Shown one piece after another: positions 7,989 to 15,697 of a stretch of 51,665 bases of DNA (position 1 is its first letter; every line of letters starts with the position of its first letter). The DNA is from JBHIAG01 sp046758465 (lineage in GTDB: Bacteria; Acidobacteriota; Terriglobia; Acidiferrales; 2-02-FULL-67-57): the NCBI GenBank assembly GCA_046758465.1, contig JBHIAG010000003.1:1-51665 (forward strand). The letters run 5' to 3'. The notes below the pieces were generated by a model, which ran no database searches, was not told the DNA's origin, and was given only the letters and a program-made list of their open reading frames with translations. The position numbers and the translations under genes are program-made.

Positions 7989-8777
7989 ATGCCACTCGCC
8001 TACGTCCTCGCGCTCGTGGTTCTCGGGCTGCTGGCAGGGAGTTTCGGGGCCCTGCTGGGCTTGGGCGGCGGTGTCATCATCGTGCCAGCGCTCACGCTGC
8101 TGTTCGATATGCCGATTCAGATCGCCGTCGGCACCAGCCTGGTGTGCGTAATCGCCACCTCCAGCGCGGCGGCCGCCGTCTACGTGCAGCGGCAACTCGC
8201 CGACACCCGGCTGGGCGTGGTACTGGAGCTGGGTCCGGTTCTGGGAGCGATCACGGGAGCCGTTGCGGTCACCTGGCTGAGTCAGGTGACCTTGCAAATC
8301 ATCTTCGCAGTCTTTTTGTTCACCGCCGCACTGCTGCTGTGGCGGCGCCCCACGCCGGCCGATCTCCCTGGGGGTGCAGTGCCGGACTATCAGGTGCGCA
8401 ACTACCCGCTCGGGATGGGCATCTCCTATCTCGCCGGCGGCGTCTCCGGGATGCTGGGCATCGGTGGCGGGCCCATCAAGGTCCCGCTGATGTACCTCGC
8501 CATGGGTGTCCCCATCAAAGTTGCCGCCGCCACCAGCAACTTCATGATCGGCGTCACCGCCACTGCCAGTGCCTTCCTCTACTACCATCGCGGCAGTGTG
8601 GTGCCCGCCCTCACCGCACCCGTGGTGGTGGGTGTTTTTCTGGGAGCCCTCCTGGGTTCGCGGTGGCTTCGTCGGGTTGAGAGTCGCTGGGTACAAGGGC
8701 TGCTGCTGCTGCTGCTGCTCTACCTGGCAGTCCAGATGCTGCGCGACGCCTTGCCCCTCATCGGAGCCAAGTTGTGA
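7989..8777 (+). CDS. TauE/SafE-family sulfite/organic anion exporter-like protein
   Basis: A 262-residue membrane protein with the two TauE/SafE half-repeats. The glycine-rich loops GALLGLGGGVIIVPAL (first half) and GMLGIGGGPIKVPLMY (second half) are the family signature. An in-frame start 60 bases earlier exists but would overlap the EamA gene. ATG at 7989, one base after the EamA stop, fits better. Families of this type export sulfite, sulfoacetate or related anions. The adjacent DUF1634 partner is a common companion of these transporters. Confidence 0.88.
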   Translation: MPLAYVLALVVLGLLAGSFGALLGLGGGVIIVPALTLLFDMPIQIAVGTSLVCVIATSSAAAAVYVQRQLADTRLGVVLELGPVLGAITGAVAVTWLSQVTLQIIFAVFLFTAALLLWRRPTPADLPGGAVPDYQVRNYPLGMGISYLAGGVSGMLGIGGGPIKVPLMYLAMGVPIKVAAATSNFMIGVTATASAFLYYHRGSVVPALTAPVVVGVFLGALLGSRWLRRVESRWVQGLLLLLLLYLAVQMLRDALPLIGAKL

Positions 8778-9121
8778 CGCTTCCACCCCAACGCGCCTCG
8801 CAGGCTATCTCGGCTGTCCTGCGCTGGGGCTCCTACCTTTCCACCGCCGTATTGCTGCTGGGCGTGGTATGGATGCTGAGGGCGCCTGATGTGCCGTTGC
8901 GGGTAGGCCCTGCCATGCCGTTGCGCCAGCTCGGCAGGCAACTGGCCGCCGGGAATCCCTATGCGGTGATGCAGCTTGGTATTCTGCTTTTGTTGCTGAC
9001 GCCGCTGCTGCGGATTGTGACGGCCGCGGTGTCGTTTGGGCTGGCTGGAGAGCGGCGCTATGCGCTGGTTTCGCTGGTGGTGTTGAGCCTGATCCTGTTG
9101 GGTCTGCTGGGAGTTGGCTAG
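8774..9121 (+). CDS. DUF1634 family membrane protein
   Basis: A 115-residue protein with three hydrophobic helices (about 19-36, 64-85 and 93-113) and the central RLGRQLAAGNPYAVMQLGILLLL pattern typical of DUF1634 (split here as RQLAAGNPY and LGILLLLLTP). It begins with GTG overlapping the TauE stop (GTGA), so the two are coupled. DUF1634 proteins recur beside TauE/SafE permeases and may be an accessory subunit. The TAG stop is formed by the TA border plus first G of the MITE-like element, so the last residues may be an altered C-terminus. Confidence 0.8.
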   Translation: MTLPPQRASQAISAVLRWGSYLSTAVLLLGVVWMLRAPDVPLRVGPAMPLRQLGRQLAAGNPYAVMQLGILLLLLTPLLRIVTAAVSFGLAGERRYALVSLVVLSLILLGLLGVG

Positions 9122-9225
9122 GGCCGTGTCCAACGTGCGCCTGGACGGTGTCCTATCCCTTCGAGTCTCCATCACGGTTGACTTTCCTTGGTGTTCTCGA
9201 AGCTGATTTAGTTGGAACGGCCCTA
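9119..9225. mobile_element. MITE-like element (103 bp) with TA target duplication
   Basis: Terminal inverted repeats are GGGCCGTGTCCAAC (9121-9134) and GTTGGAACGGCCC (9211-9223), identical after inversion except for one extra base. They are flanked by TA at 9119-9120 and 9224-9225. TA duplication is what IS630/mariner-type transposases make. The inside has further complementarity (CTTCGAG against CTCGAAG), so the single strand can fold into a long hairpin, and there is no coding capacity. The element lies exactly between the convergent DUF1634 and murA genes and provides both TAG stops. Confidence 0.6.
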
Positions 9226-10491
9226 GCCCGACACGCGCCGGATGCGCGCCCCGACCGCTCTCAGCTTCTCCTCGATGCGCTCGTAACCCCGATCAATGTG
9301 GTAGATGCGGTCGACTACGGTGTGACCATTCGCCACCAGGCCCGCCAGGACCAGCGAAGCGCTGGCGCGCAGGTCGGAGGCGAGGACGTTGGCCCCGCTG
9401 AGCGGCGTCGGGCCCCGCACCACCGCCCGCTGGCCCTCGATGCTGATGTTGGCGCCCATGCGCGCCAACTCCAGGGCGTGCAGAAAGCGGTTCTCGAAGA
9501 TGGTTTCGCGGATGACGGCGGTCCCTTTGGCCTGGGTCATCAACGCCATATACTGTGCCTGCATATCGGTGGGAAAGCCGGGATACTCTTTGCTGGTGAT
9601 GTCGGCCGCCTTCAAAGTAACCGCACTCGCCACCCGCAGGCAGCCGGGCCCCTGCGAGCGCACTCCCACGCCCACCTCCTCCAGCTTGTGCAGCACGGCT
9701 TCCAGGTGTTCGGCCACGCAGTTCGACACTTCGAGTTCGCCGCCGGTGATGGCCGCGGCGACAACGAGCGTGCCGGCTTCAATCCGGTCGGGAATGATGC
9801 GGTGCCTGGCACCGTGCAAGCGTGTGACGCCACGGATGCGGATGCTGGTTGTACCGTCGCCCTCAATCTCGGCCCCCAGCGAGCGCAGCAACGCCGCCAG
9901 GTCGCAGACCTCCGGCTCGCGCGCGGCATTTTCCAGCCGTGTTTCTCCTTCCGCCAGGCAGGCCGCCATCATCAGATTCTCCGTGCCGGTCACGGTGCTT
10001 TTGTCGAATTGGATGTGCGTGCCCTGCAAGCGCCGGGTGCGGGCGTGGATGTAGCCGTGCTCAACACGGATTTCGGCCCCCAGCTTTTCAAGTCCCTTCA
10101 AGTGCAGGTCAATGGGGCGGGCGCCGATCGTGCAGCCGCCCGGGAGTGAGACGCGCGCCTCACCGCAGCGCGCCACCAGCGCTCCCAGAACCAGCACCGA
10201 GGCCCGCATGGTCTTTACCAGCTCGTAGGGAGCTTCGGGCTTGCTGATTGTTTCCGCGCACAGCTCTAGTTCACCGTCCGGCTGTAGTTCCTGCGGGTTG
10301 AGCCGAACACCCATCTGCGCCAGCAGGCGCTTCATCGTAAAGAGATCGCGCACGCGCGGAAGGTTGGTGAGTCGGATGGGTTCGGCCGTCAGCAAGCTGG
10401 CGGCCATGGCCGGCAGCGCCGCGTTTTTGGCGCCGCTGACGGCGACACGGCCGTGCAGCGGCACACCGCCCTCGATGATGAACTTATCCAT
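9223..10491 (-). CDS. murA: UDP-N-acetylglucosamine 1-carboxyvinyltransferase
   Basis: MurA transfers enolpyruvate from PEP to UDP-GlcNAc, the first committed step of peptidoglycan synthesis. The 422-residue protein has the substrate-binding SGAKNAALP (Lys22, Asn23) and the flexible loop LPGGCTIGARPIDLH with the catalytic Cys120, so it should be fosfomycin-sensitive by the usual Cys alkylation. It lies 37 bases after murQ in the same direction, so salvaged GlcNAc and its use for new wall synthesis are genetically linked. Its stop codon is created by the border of the MITE-like element. Confidence 0.97.
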   Translation of the reverse strand: MDKFIIEGGVPLHGRVAVSGAKNAALPAMAASLLTAEPIRLTNLPRVRDLFTMKRLLAQMGVRLNPQELQPDGELELCAETISKPEAPYELVKTMRASVLVLGALVARCGEARVSLPGGCTIGARPIDLHLKGLEKLGAEIRVEHGYIHARTRRLQGTHIQFDKSTVTGTENLMMAACLAEGETRLENAAREPEVCDLAALLRSLGAEIEGDGTTSIRIRGVTRLHGARHRIIPDRIEAGTLVVAAAITGGELEVSNCVAEHLEAVLHKLEEVGVGVRSQGPGCLRVASAVTLKAADITSKEYPGFPTDMQAQYMALMTQAKGTAVIRETIFENRFLHALELARMGANISIEGQRAVVRGPTPLSGANVLASDLRASASLVLAGLVANGHTVVDRIYHIDRGYERIEEKLRAVGARIRRVSG

Positions 10492-10528
10492 CGCGGCCTA
10501 GGATACTACACCGTGCAAATTCCGCCGG

Positions 10529-11449
10529 CTACTTCTCGCCCAGCGCCCGCCGCACCACGCCGTCGGCGACGCGCAAGCGCCGCTGTGCTTCCACCCGCGT
10601 GCAGCCGAGCTCGCCCATCACGATGGCAACCTTCAGGTTTCCTTGCGAGGCGCGGATGAGCCGCTCGGCAGTCGCCCGGTCGCACCCGACGGCACGCATC
10701 AACACGCGCCGACCACGCGTGCGCAGCTTGCGGTTGCTCATCATCACGTTGACCATTAGGTTGCCGTAGACGTGCCCCAGCCGAACCATGACAGCCGTGC
10801 TCAGCATATTCAGCACCAGCTTTTGCGCTGTCCCTGCCTTCAGGCGGGTCGAGCCGGCAATGACTTCCGGGCCGGTGCGCGGGCAAATCGCGATCGAGGC
10901 CAGGCGCGCCGCTGGGGAAGCAGGGTTGGAGCTTACGGCGATGCTGGCTGTGCGACGCTTGCGGGCGTAGCGGAGTGCGCCGAGGGCGTAGGGCGTGGTG
11001 CCGCTCGCGGTCAGTACCAACACGGCGTCGCGGGCGCTGAGCCGGTGCCGGGCCAGGTCGCGCCGCGCGGCGGCTTCCGAGTCTTCAGCCGCCTCGGCCG
11101 AGCGGAACATCGCACGGCGGCCGCCCGCCAGGATGGCTTCGACACGGCGCGGACTCACGTGAAACGTCGGAGGGATTTCTGCTGCGTCCAAAACCCCGAG
11201 CCGCCCGCTCGTCCCGGCACCGACATAGAAGAGCCGGCCACCCCGCCGGAGCGCTGCCACTGCGACTTCTACCGCCCGGGCAATTTGCGGAATCGTGCGG
11301 GCGACGGCAAGCGGCACCTGACGATCTTCGAAACTGATGAGGCGCAGCAGGCGGCGTGTGGGTAGCCGGTCCAGCCGCGTGCTGCGAGGGTTCGGGCGCT
11401 CGGTGACGGGCAGTTGCGTTGCCGCTCTCTTCATCCGAACCGCTCCCAT
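10529..11449 (-). CDS. murQ: N-acetylmuramic acid 6-phosphate etherase
   Basis: MurQ cleaves the D-lactyl ether of MurNAc-6-phosphate to give GlcNAc-6-phosphate in cell-wall recycling. The SIS fold shows FYVGAGTSGRLGVLDAAE, the EIPPTF loop and ASGTTPYALGALRYA. The C-terminal helices, with LGCTRVEAQRRL, match the family. Three starts are in frame: TTG 11464, ATG 11449 and ATG 11434. ATG 11449 is chosen because GAGGG lies eight bases before it. ATG 11434 would also leave the conserved VTERPNPRS intact. The start nearly abuts the stop of the GH3 fusion gene, so they are one operon. Confidence 0.95.
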   Translation of the reverse strand: MGAVRMKRAATQLPVTERPNPRSTRLDRLPTRRLLRLISFEDRQVPLAVARTIPQIARAVEVAVAALRRGGRLFYVGAGTSGRLGVLDAAEIPPTFHVSPRRVEAILAGGRRAMFRSAEAAEDSEAAARRDLARHRLSARDAVLVLTASGTTPYALGALRYARKRRTASIAVSSNPASPAARLASIAICPRTGPEVIAGSTRLKAGTAQKLVLNMLSTAVMVRLGHVYGNLMVNVMMSNRKLRTRGRRVLMRAVGCDRATAERLIRASQGNLKVAIVMGELGCTRVEAQRRLRVADGVVRRALGEK

Positions 11450-11460
11450 GCACGCCGCCC

Positions 11461-14373
11461 TCAACGGTTGGCTGCGTTCCTGCTGGCCAGGCCCAGGGCT
11501 TCGATGACGGCGTCGTGGAGGCGAGGACGAAACTGGCGGATTTTTTCATTCGCGCGCGTGGGGTGGACGCGATTGGTCAGCAGAACTACAAAGAGTTGCT
11601 TCTCGGGGTCGATCCAGATGGAGGTGCCGGTAAAGCCGGTATGGCCGAAGGCATGCGGGGAGAGGTAGCGGCCGCCGGAGGAAGTTTCCGAAGGTCTATC
11701 CCAGCCGAGCGCGCGGCTGGAGTCGGGGATGGGCTGCCGCGAGGTAAACAACTCGATGGTTTCGCGCGTGAGGAAGCGTCGATGGGCGTAGATGCCACCG
11801 TTCAGAAGCATCTGGCAGAAGACCGCCAGGTCGCGCGCAGTGGAAAACAGTCCCGCGTGCCCTGCCACCCCGCCCAGCACCCAGGCGTTCTCGTCGTGCA
11901 CCTCACCGCGGATGAGCCGGTGGCGAAACTCGCGGTCTTCCTCGGTGGGAGCAATGCGGCCCCGCAGCCTGCGCGGCGGGTTGAACTGCGTCTCCCTCAT
12001 CCCGAGTGGCCCGAAAAGGTTCTCCTGCAGAAACTCATCCAGGCGCTGGCCGCTCACCCGTTCGATGGCTTCGCTCAGCAAGATGATACCGAGGTCGCTG
12101 TAGAGGGTGCGTGTGCCGGGTTCGTATTCGAGCGGTGTCGAATAGACCCGCTCCAGCAACGCCGCGCGCGTGTCGACCTCGAGAAAAAACTGTACGTAGC
12201 TGGGCAGACCACTCGCATGCGAGAGCAGATGCCGAATCTCGACGCGCGACTTCGCCTCGGCTTGTGGCCCGGCGGTAAACTCGGGGACGTAGCGCGCGAC
12301 CCGGGCGTCGAGCGGCAGGCGTTCCTGCTCGGAGAGCATCATGGTTGCGGTCGTGGTGCCAACAACTTTAGTCAGCGAGGCAAGATCGTAGAGCGTGTCA
12401 GCGCGAACAGCGCCGGCATCGTCATCGTAGCTGAGCTGCCCTACCGCCTTCAGCGCCACCAGCCGCCCCTGGTGGCCCACCGCCAACACCCCGCCGGGGA
12501 ACACCCCGCTGGCGACACCCTCTTCCAAGAGCTGATATACGCGGGCGAAGCGGGAGTCATCGTTGTTGGCGGGCTCGAGTTTCATGGCATCGGCCGGCCG
12601 CTCAAGTCCGGTGTTGCGAGCGGCAGTGTTTGGAATCGTCACCGGCAGCTTGCCAGCGATCGCCACCTGACCGAAGAGCGCCCGGATGGCAGCGCGTTCG
12701 GCGATCCGGGCCGTGCTAAAGGTGCAGAGCACGGTCCGGGCCTGCGGGAAGTGTTCGACAAAGTAGGGACTGCCGAGCACGATGAGGATGGCGGGTTTGC
12801 CGGTATTGAGCACCTTCTCGACCAGCGCAGCTTGCTCGCGCGGCAGGCCGATGGTGCCCTTGCGGCTGGCCACACGCACGAACACCGCCACCACCACCCA
12901 GTCGTAGGTGGAGGGAGCGGGCAGCACAACCTCTTTCGGTTTGAAGTAGAGTTGGTCGCTGCGCGCCACCTCCAGCGAGTCCACGCGCCACTTGAGTTCG
13001 TCCTCCAGGAGCCGGCCGGGGTAGGGGGCCGGGTCAGACGAAACCACGAGCAAAAAGCCGTGCTGCGGGTGCGTGGCGTCCAGCGGCACCACGCCAGCGG
13101 CGTCGCGCACCAGCACGACGCCGGCGTCGGCGACCTCCTGCGCGCGGCTCAGGTGTTCCAGGGTAGCGACGCGCTCGTCAATCTCGTCAATCTTGATGAA
13201 CCGCTGCCGGTGCAAGCCTAGGCGAGCCTTGGCGCGGAGAATGCGCTTGACAGAAGCGTCAATCCGTTCTTCGCTGAGCCGCCCTGTGGCCACCGCACGG
13301 CGCAAGGCGTCGAAGGCGACGCGGGGCTCGGGCGACATCAGCACCATGTCGGCACCCGCTTCCACCGCCTGCACCGCGGCTTCCCCGGGCCAGTAGTTGA
13401 GGGCAATGGCATCCATCGTCATCGCATCGGTGACGATGAGCCCCTCGAAGCCCAGTTCCTCGCGCAGCAACTCGGTGGTGACGGCGTGCGAGAAGGTCAC
13501 CGGCCGGGTGGGGTCGGGTTCCAGTGCCGGGACGCTGATGTGCGTGGTCATCACGGCACTGACACCCGCGTCAATGGCGGCGCGAAAGGGCACGAGTTCC
13601 ACCGCGTTGAATCGCTCACGGCTGGCGGCTAGGTGGGCCAGGACCATGTGCGGGTCCTGCGTCAAGTCGCCCGCGCCGGGGAAGTGCTTGGCCGTCGCCA
13701 GCACGCCGCTCCCCTCGCAGCCGCGCACGAACGCGGCCACCAGCGCCGCTACCTCGTCCGGATCCTCGCCGAAGGAACGGATGTTGATGATTGGATTCAG
13801 GGGATTGTTGTTGACGTCCGCGACCGGCGCGAATATCCAGTGCACCCCCAGGGCTTTGGCCTCGGCTGCGGCGATACGGCCCATCTGCTCGGCAAACTCG
13901 ACTTTGCCAGCTGCGCCGACGGTCATGTTGTGGGGAAAGCCGGTGGCGTTGCGGATGCGAAAGCCGGCGGTGCGTTCAAAGTCGGCGCTGACAAGCAGAG
14001 GGATGCGGGCCCGGCGCTGCAGGCGGTTGGTCAGGTTTGCATGCGCGTAGATTTCGCTCAACGCGAAGCCAGCCGGTCGGTGTCGCCGTGTGGAGACGAT
14101 CAGCCCGCCTACGTGCAGCTCTTCGACCTGCCGCACCAGCCGCGCAAACGTTTCGCTGTCGCGGCTCGCGTAGGCGCCGTGGTAGCCGACCATCAAGAGT
14201 TGGCCGATCTTCTCCTCCAGTGTCATCCGCTTGAGCGTGCGCCGCACCCAGCGTTCAGCGCTCCGCGGCAGCTCGCTACGCCCAACGGCAACGACGAGCG
14301 GAACGTGCCACCCTGAGAGGAAGATAAGCAGTCCGGCAAGCCAGGGGAGCCGAGGATGCGGGTGGGGTTTCAC
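11461..14373 (-). CDS. GH3 beta-N-acetylglucosaminidase (NagZ-like) fused to a serine beta-lactamase-like domain
   Basis: A 970-residue exported fusion. The N-terminus is a signal or anchor helix (about 10-30). The GH3 barrel (about 42-385) carries the NagZ stretch KHFPGAGD (229-236), the Asp240-x-His242 acid/base dyad and the nucleophile Asp316 in LIVTDAMTM. A GH3 C-terminal-like alpha/beta domain (about 400-580) precedes a class C-type serine hydrolase (about 605-960) with SLTK (666-669), YSD (758-760) and HTG (911-913). NagZ enzymes remove GlcNAc from wall fragments. The hydrolase half may trim peptides or esters. One odd residue is Ala234, where NagZ usually has His (GHG). Start is GTG 14373. 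Confidence 0.92.
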   Translation of the reverse strand: MKPHPHPRLPWLAGLLIFLSGWHVPLVVAVGRSELPRSAERWVRRTLKRMTLEEKIGQLLMVGYHGAYASRDSETFARLVRQVEELHVGGLIVSTRRHRPAGFALSEIYAHANLTNRLQRRARIPLLVSADFERTAGFRIRNATGFPHNMTVGAAGKVEFAEQMGRIAAAEAKALGVHWIFAPVADVNNNPLNPIINIRSFGEDPDEVAALVAAFVRGCEGSGVLATAKHFPGAGDLTQDPHMVLAHLAASRERFNAVELVPFRAAIDAGVSAVMTTHISVPALEPDPTRPVTFSHAVTTELLREELGFEGLIVTDAMTMDAIALNYWPGEAAVQAVEAGADMVLMSPEPRVAFDALRRAVATGRLSEERIDASVKRILRAKARLGLHRQRFIKIDEIDERVATLEHLSRAQEVADAGVVLVRDAAGVVPLDATHPQHGFLLVVSSDPAPYPGRLLEDELKWRVDSLEVARSDQLYFKPKEVVLPAPSTYDWVVVAVFVRVASRKGTIGLPREQAALVEKVLNTGKPAILIVLGSPYFVEHFPQARTVLCTFSTARIAERAAIRALFGQVAIAGKLPVTIPNTAARNTGLERPADAMKLEPANNDDSRFARVYQLLEEGVASGVFPGGVLAVGHQGRLVALKAVGQLSYDDDAGAVRADTLYDLASLTKVVGTTTATMMLSEQERLPLDARVARYVPEFTAGPQAEAKSRVEIRHLLSHASGLPSYVQFFLEVDTRAALLERVYSTPLEYEPGTRTLYSDLGIILLSEAIERVSGQRLDEFLQENLFGPLGMRETQFNPPRRLRGRIAPTEEDREFRHRLIRGEVHDENAWVLGGVAGHAGLFSTARDLAVFCQMLLNGGIYAHRRFLTRETIELFTSRQPIPDSSRALGWDRPSETSSGGRYLSPHAFGHTGFTGTSIWIDPEKQLFVVLLTNRVHPTRANEKIRQFRPRLHDAVIEALGLASRNAANR

Positions 14374-14407
14374 TGTGGCCGAATCTGACCTCGCGTCCGC
14401 TTCGTCA

Positions 14408-14436
14408 TTGACCCGTGCGAGTCACCTGTGTATATA
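14408..14436 (+). promoter_or_regulatory. Promoter of the NamZ-like gene, overlapping a divergent promoter
   Basis: TTGACC (14408-14413), 17 bases, then TATATA (14431-14436). The expected start site, about seven bases on, falls at the GTG start codon 14444, which has no Shine-Dalgarno sequence, so the mRNA is probably leaderless. Confidence 0.7.
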
Positions 14437-14459
14437 GCACACGGTGATTCAGCTTCCAA
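14431..14459 (-). promoter_or_regulatory. Divergent promoter of the GH3/beta-lactamase-murQ-murA operon
   Basis: Read on the minus strand, TTGGAA (14459-14454), 17 bases, then TATATA (14436-14431). The -10 box is self-complementary and is shared with the plus-strand promoter, so polymerase can bind in only one orientation at a time. The leader to GTG 14373 is about 50 bases. Confidence 0.5.
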
Positions 14460-15697
14460 GAATCTCACACATTGTTCTTCTTCTGCTGCTGATCTCGGTG
14501 GCGCTTGCCTTGCCGGGGAAAGCCCGCCAGGAGACGGTACTGGCCGGTATTGACGTACTGCTGGCGGACAATTTTGCGCCACTCGCCGGTAAACGCATTG
14601 GGCTCATCACTAATCATACCGGGCGGACGCGCGCTGGCGAGTCAACCATCGACGTACTGGTACGTGCCCCCGGCGTGCACCTCGTGGCCCTGTTTGCCCC
14701 CGAGCACGGCTTGCGGGGCACCATCGAAAACGCCCCGGTGCCAAGCGGACGCGATGCCCGCACCGGCCTGCCTGTTTATAGCCTCTACGGCGCAACCCGG
14801 CGTCCGACTGACGCCGTGCTGGCTGGCCTCGACGTGCTCGTCTTCGACATTCAGGACGCGGGCGTGCGCTTCTATACCTACATCACCACCATGGGCTATG
14901 CGCTGGAAGAGGCGGCCCGGCACAAGGTTGCCTTCTTTGTCCTCGACCGGCCGAACCCTCTGGGCGGCCTCGCTGTCCAGGGGCCGCTGCTCGATGCCGA
15001 CCGGCTCTCTTTTGAGGGCTACTTCCCCCTGCCCATCCGCCACGGGATGACGGTGGGCGAATTGGCTCGGATGTTCAACCGCGAAAACCGCCTCGATGCC
15101 GAACTCACCGTCGTGCCCATGCGCGGCTGGCGGCGCGCGCTCTGGTTCGACCAGACCGGCTGGGCCTGGGTGCGCCCTTCGCCCAACCTGCGCAGCCTCG
15201 CCGGGGCAACACCCTACCCGGCGGTCGAATTGCTCCGCGCCGGCGGCGTGTCAGTGGGCCGCGGCACGCCGAGCCCGTTTGAGCTGTTTGGAGCCCCATG
15301 GATCCGCAGTCGCGAGTTGCAGAACTACCTCGAAGCGCGCCGCATTCCCGGCCTCCGCTTCGAACCGATGAGCTTCCGCCCCACCGCCGATGTGCACGCG
15401 GGCCAACTCTGCCACGGCCTCCGCCTGCGCGTCACCGACCGCAACCGGCTTGACATCGGCCGGCTCGGGGTCGAACTGCTGAGCGCCTTGTGGCGCCTCT
15501 ACCCGGATGACTTCCGGCTGGAGAAGACCATCCGCCTGCTCGGCTCGCAGAAGACCTTGGAGCGCATCCGCGTCGGCGACGATCCGGAGGCGATTGTCGC
15601 AGGCTGGCAGGCGGAGCTGGAAGCCTTCAAAAAAATGCGCGGCCAGTATCTCCTCTACGACTGTTCGGGCCCGCCACGCCGGCGCCACACCAGATAG
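14444..15697 (+). CDS. namZ: DUF1343 exo-beta-N-acetylmuramidase (NamZ-like, GH171)
   Basis: A 417-residue protein with a signal peptide (hydrophobic about 9-24) that should act outside the cytoplasm. Recognisable family blocks are GKRIGLITNHTG, LFAPEHGLRGT, PVYSLYG, VFDIQDAGVRFYTYITTM, DRPNPLGG, WVRPSPNLRS and GVSVGRGTPSPFELFGAPW. DUF1343 enzymes (B. subtilis NamZ) release MurNAc from the non-reducing ends of wall fragments, complementing NagZ, which releases GlcNAc. Divergence from the NagZ-like fusion and proximity to murQ and a BadF kinase fit that job. Start is GTG, apparently leaderless. The 3' end overlaps the convergent permease gene by 43 bases. Confidence 0.9.
   Translation: MIQLPRISHIVLLLLLISVALALPGKARQETVLAGIDVLLADNFAPLAGKRIGLITNHTGRTRAGESTIDVLVRAPGVHLVALFAPEHGLRGTIENAPVPSGRDARTGLPVYSLYGATRRPTDAVLAGLDVLVFDIQDAGVRFYTYITTMGYALEEAARHKVAFFVLDRPNPLGGLAVQGPLLDADRLSFEGYFPLPIRHGMTVGELARMFNRENRLDAELTVVPMRGWRRALWFDQTGWAWVRPSPNLRSLAGATPYPAVELLRAGGVSVGRGTPSPFELFGAPWIRSRELQNYLEARRIPGLRFEPMSFRPTADVHAGQLCHGLRLRVTDRNRLDIGRLGVELLSALWRLYPDDFRLEKTIRLLGSQKTLERIRVGDDPEAIVAGWQAELEAFKKMRGQYLLYDCSGPPRRRHTR

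Noticed and set aside
11419..13221. A 600-residue open frame on the plus strand opposite the GH3 fusion gene
   Set aside because: It lies wholly antisense to a gene with clear catalytic motifs and has a composition typical of shadow frames in GC-rich DNA.
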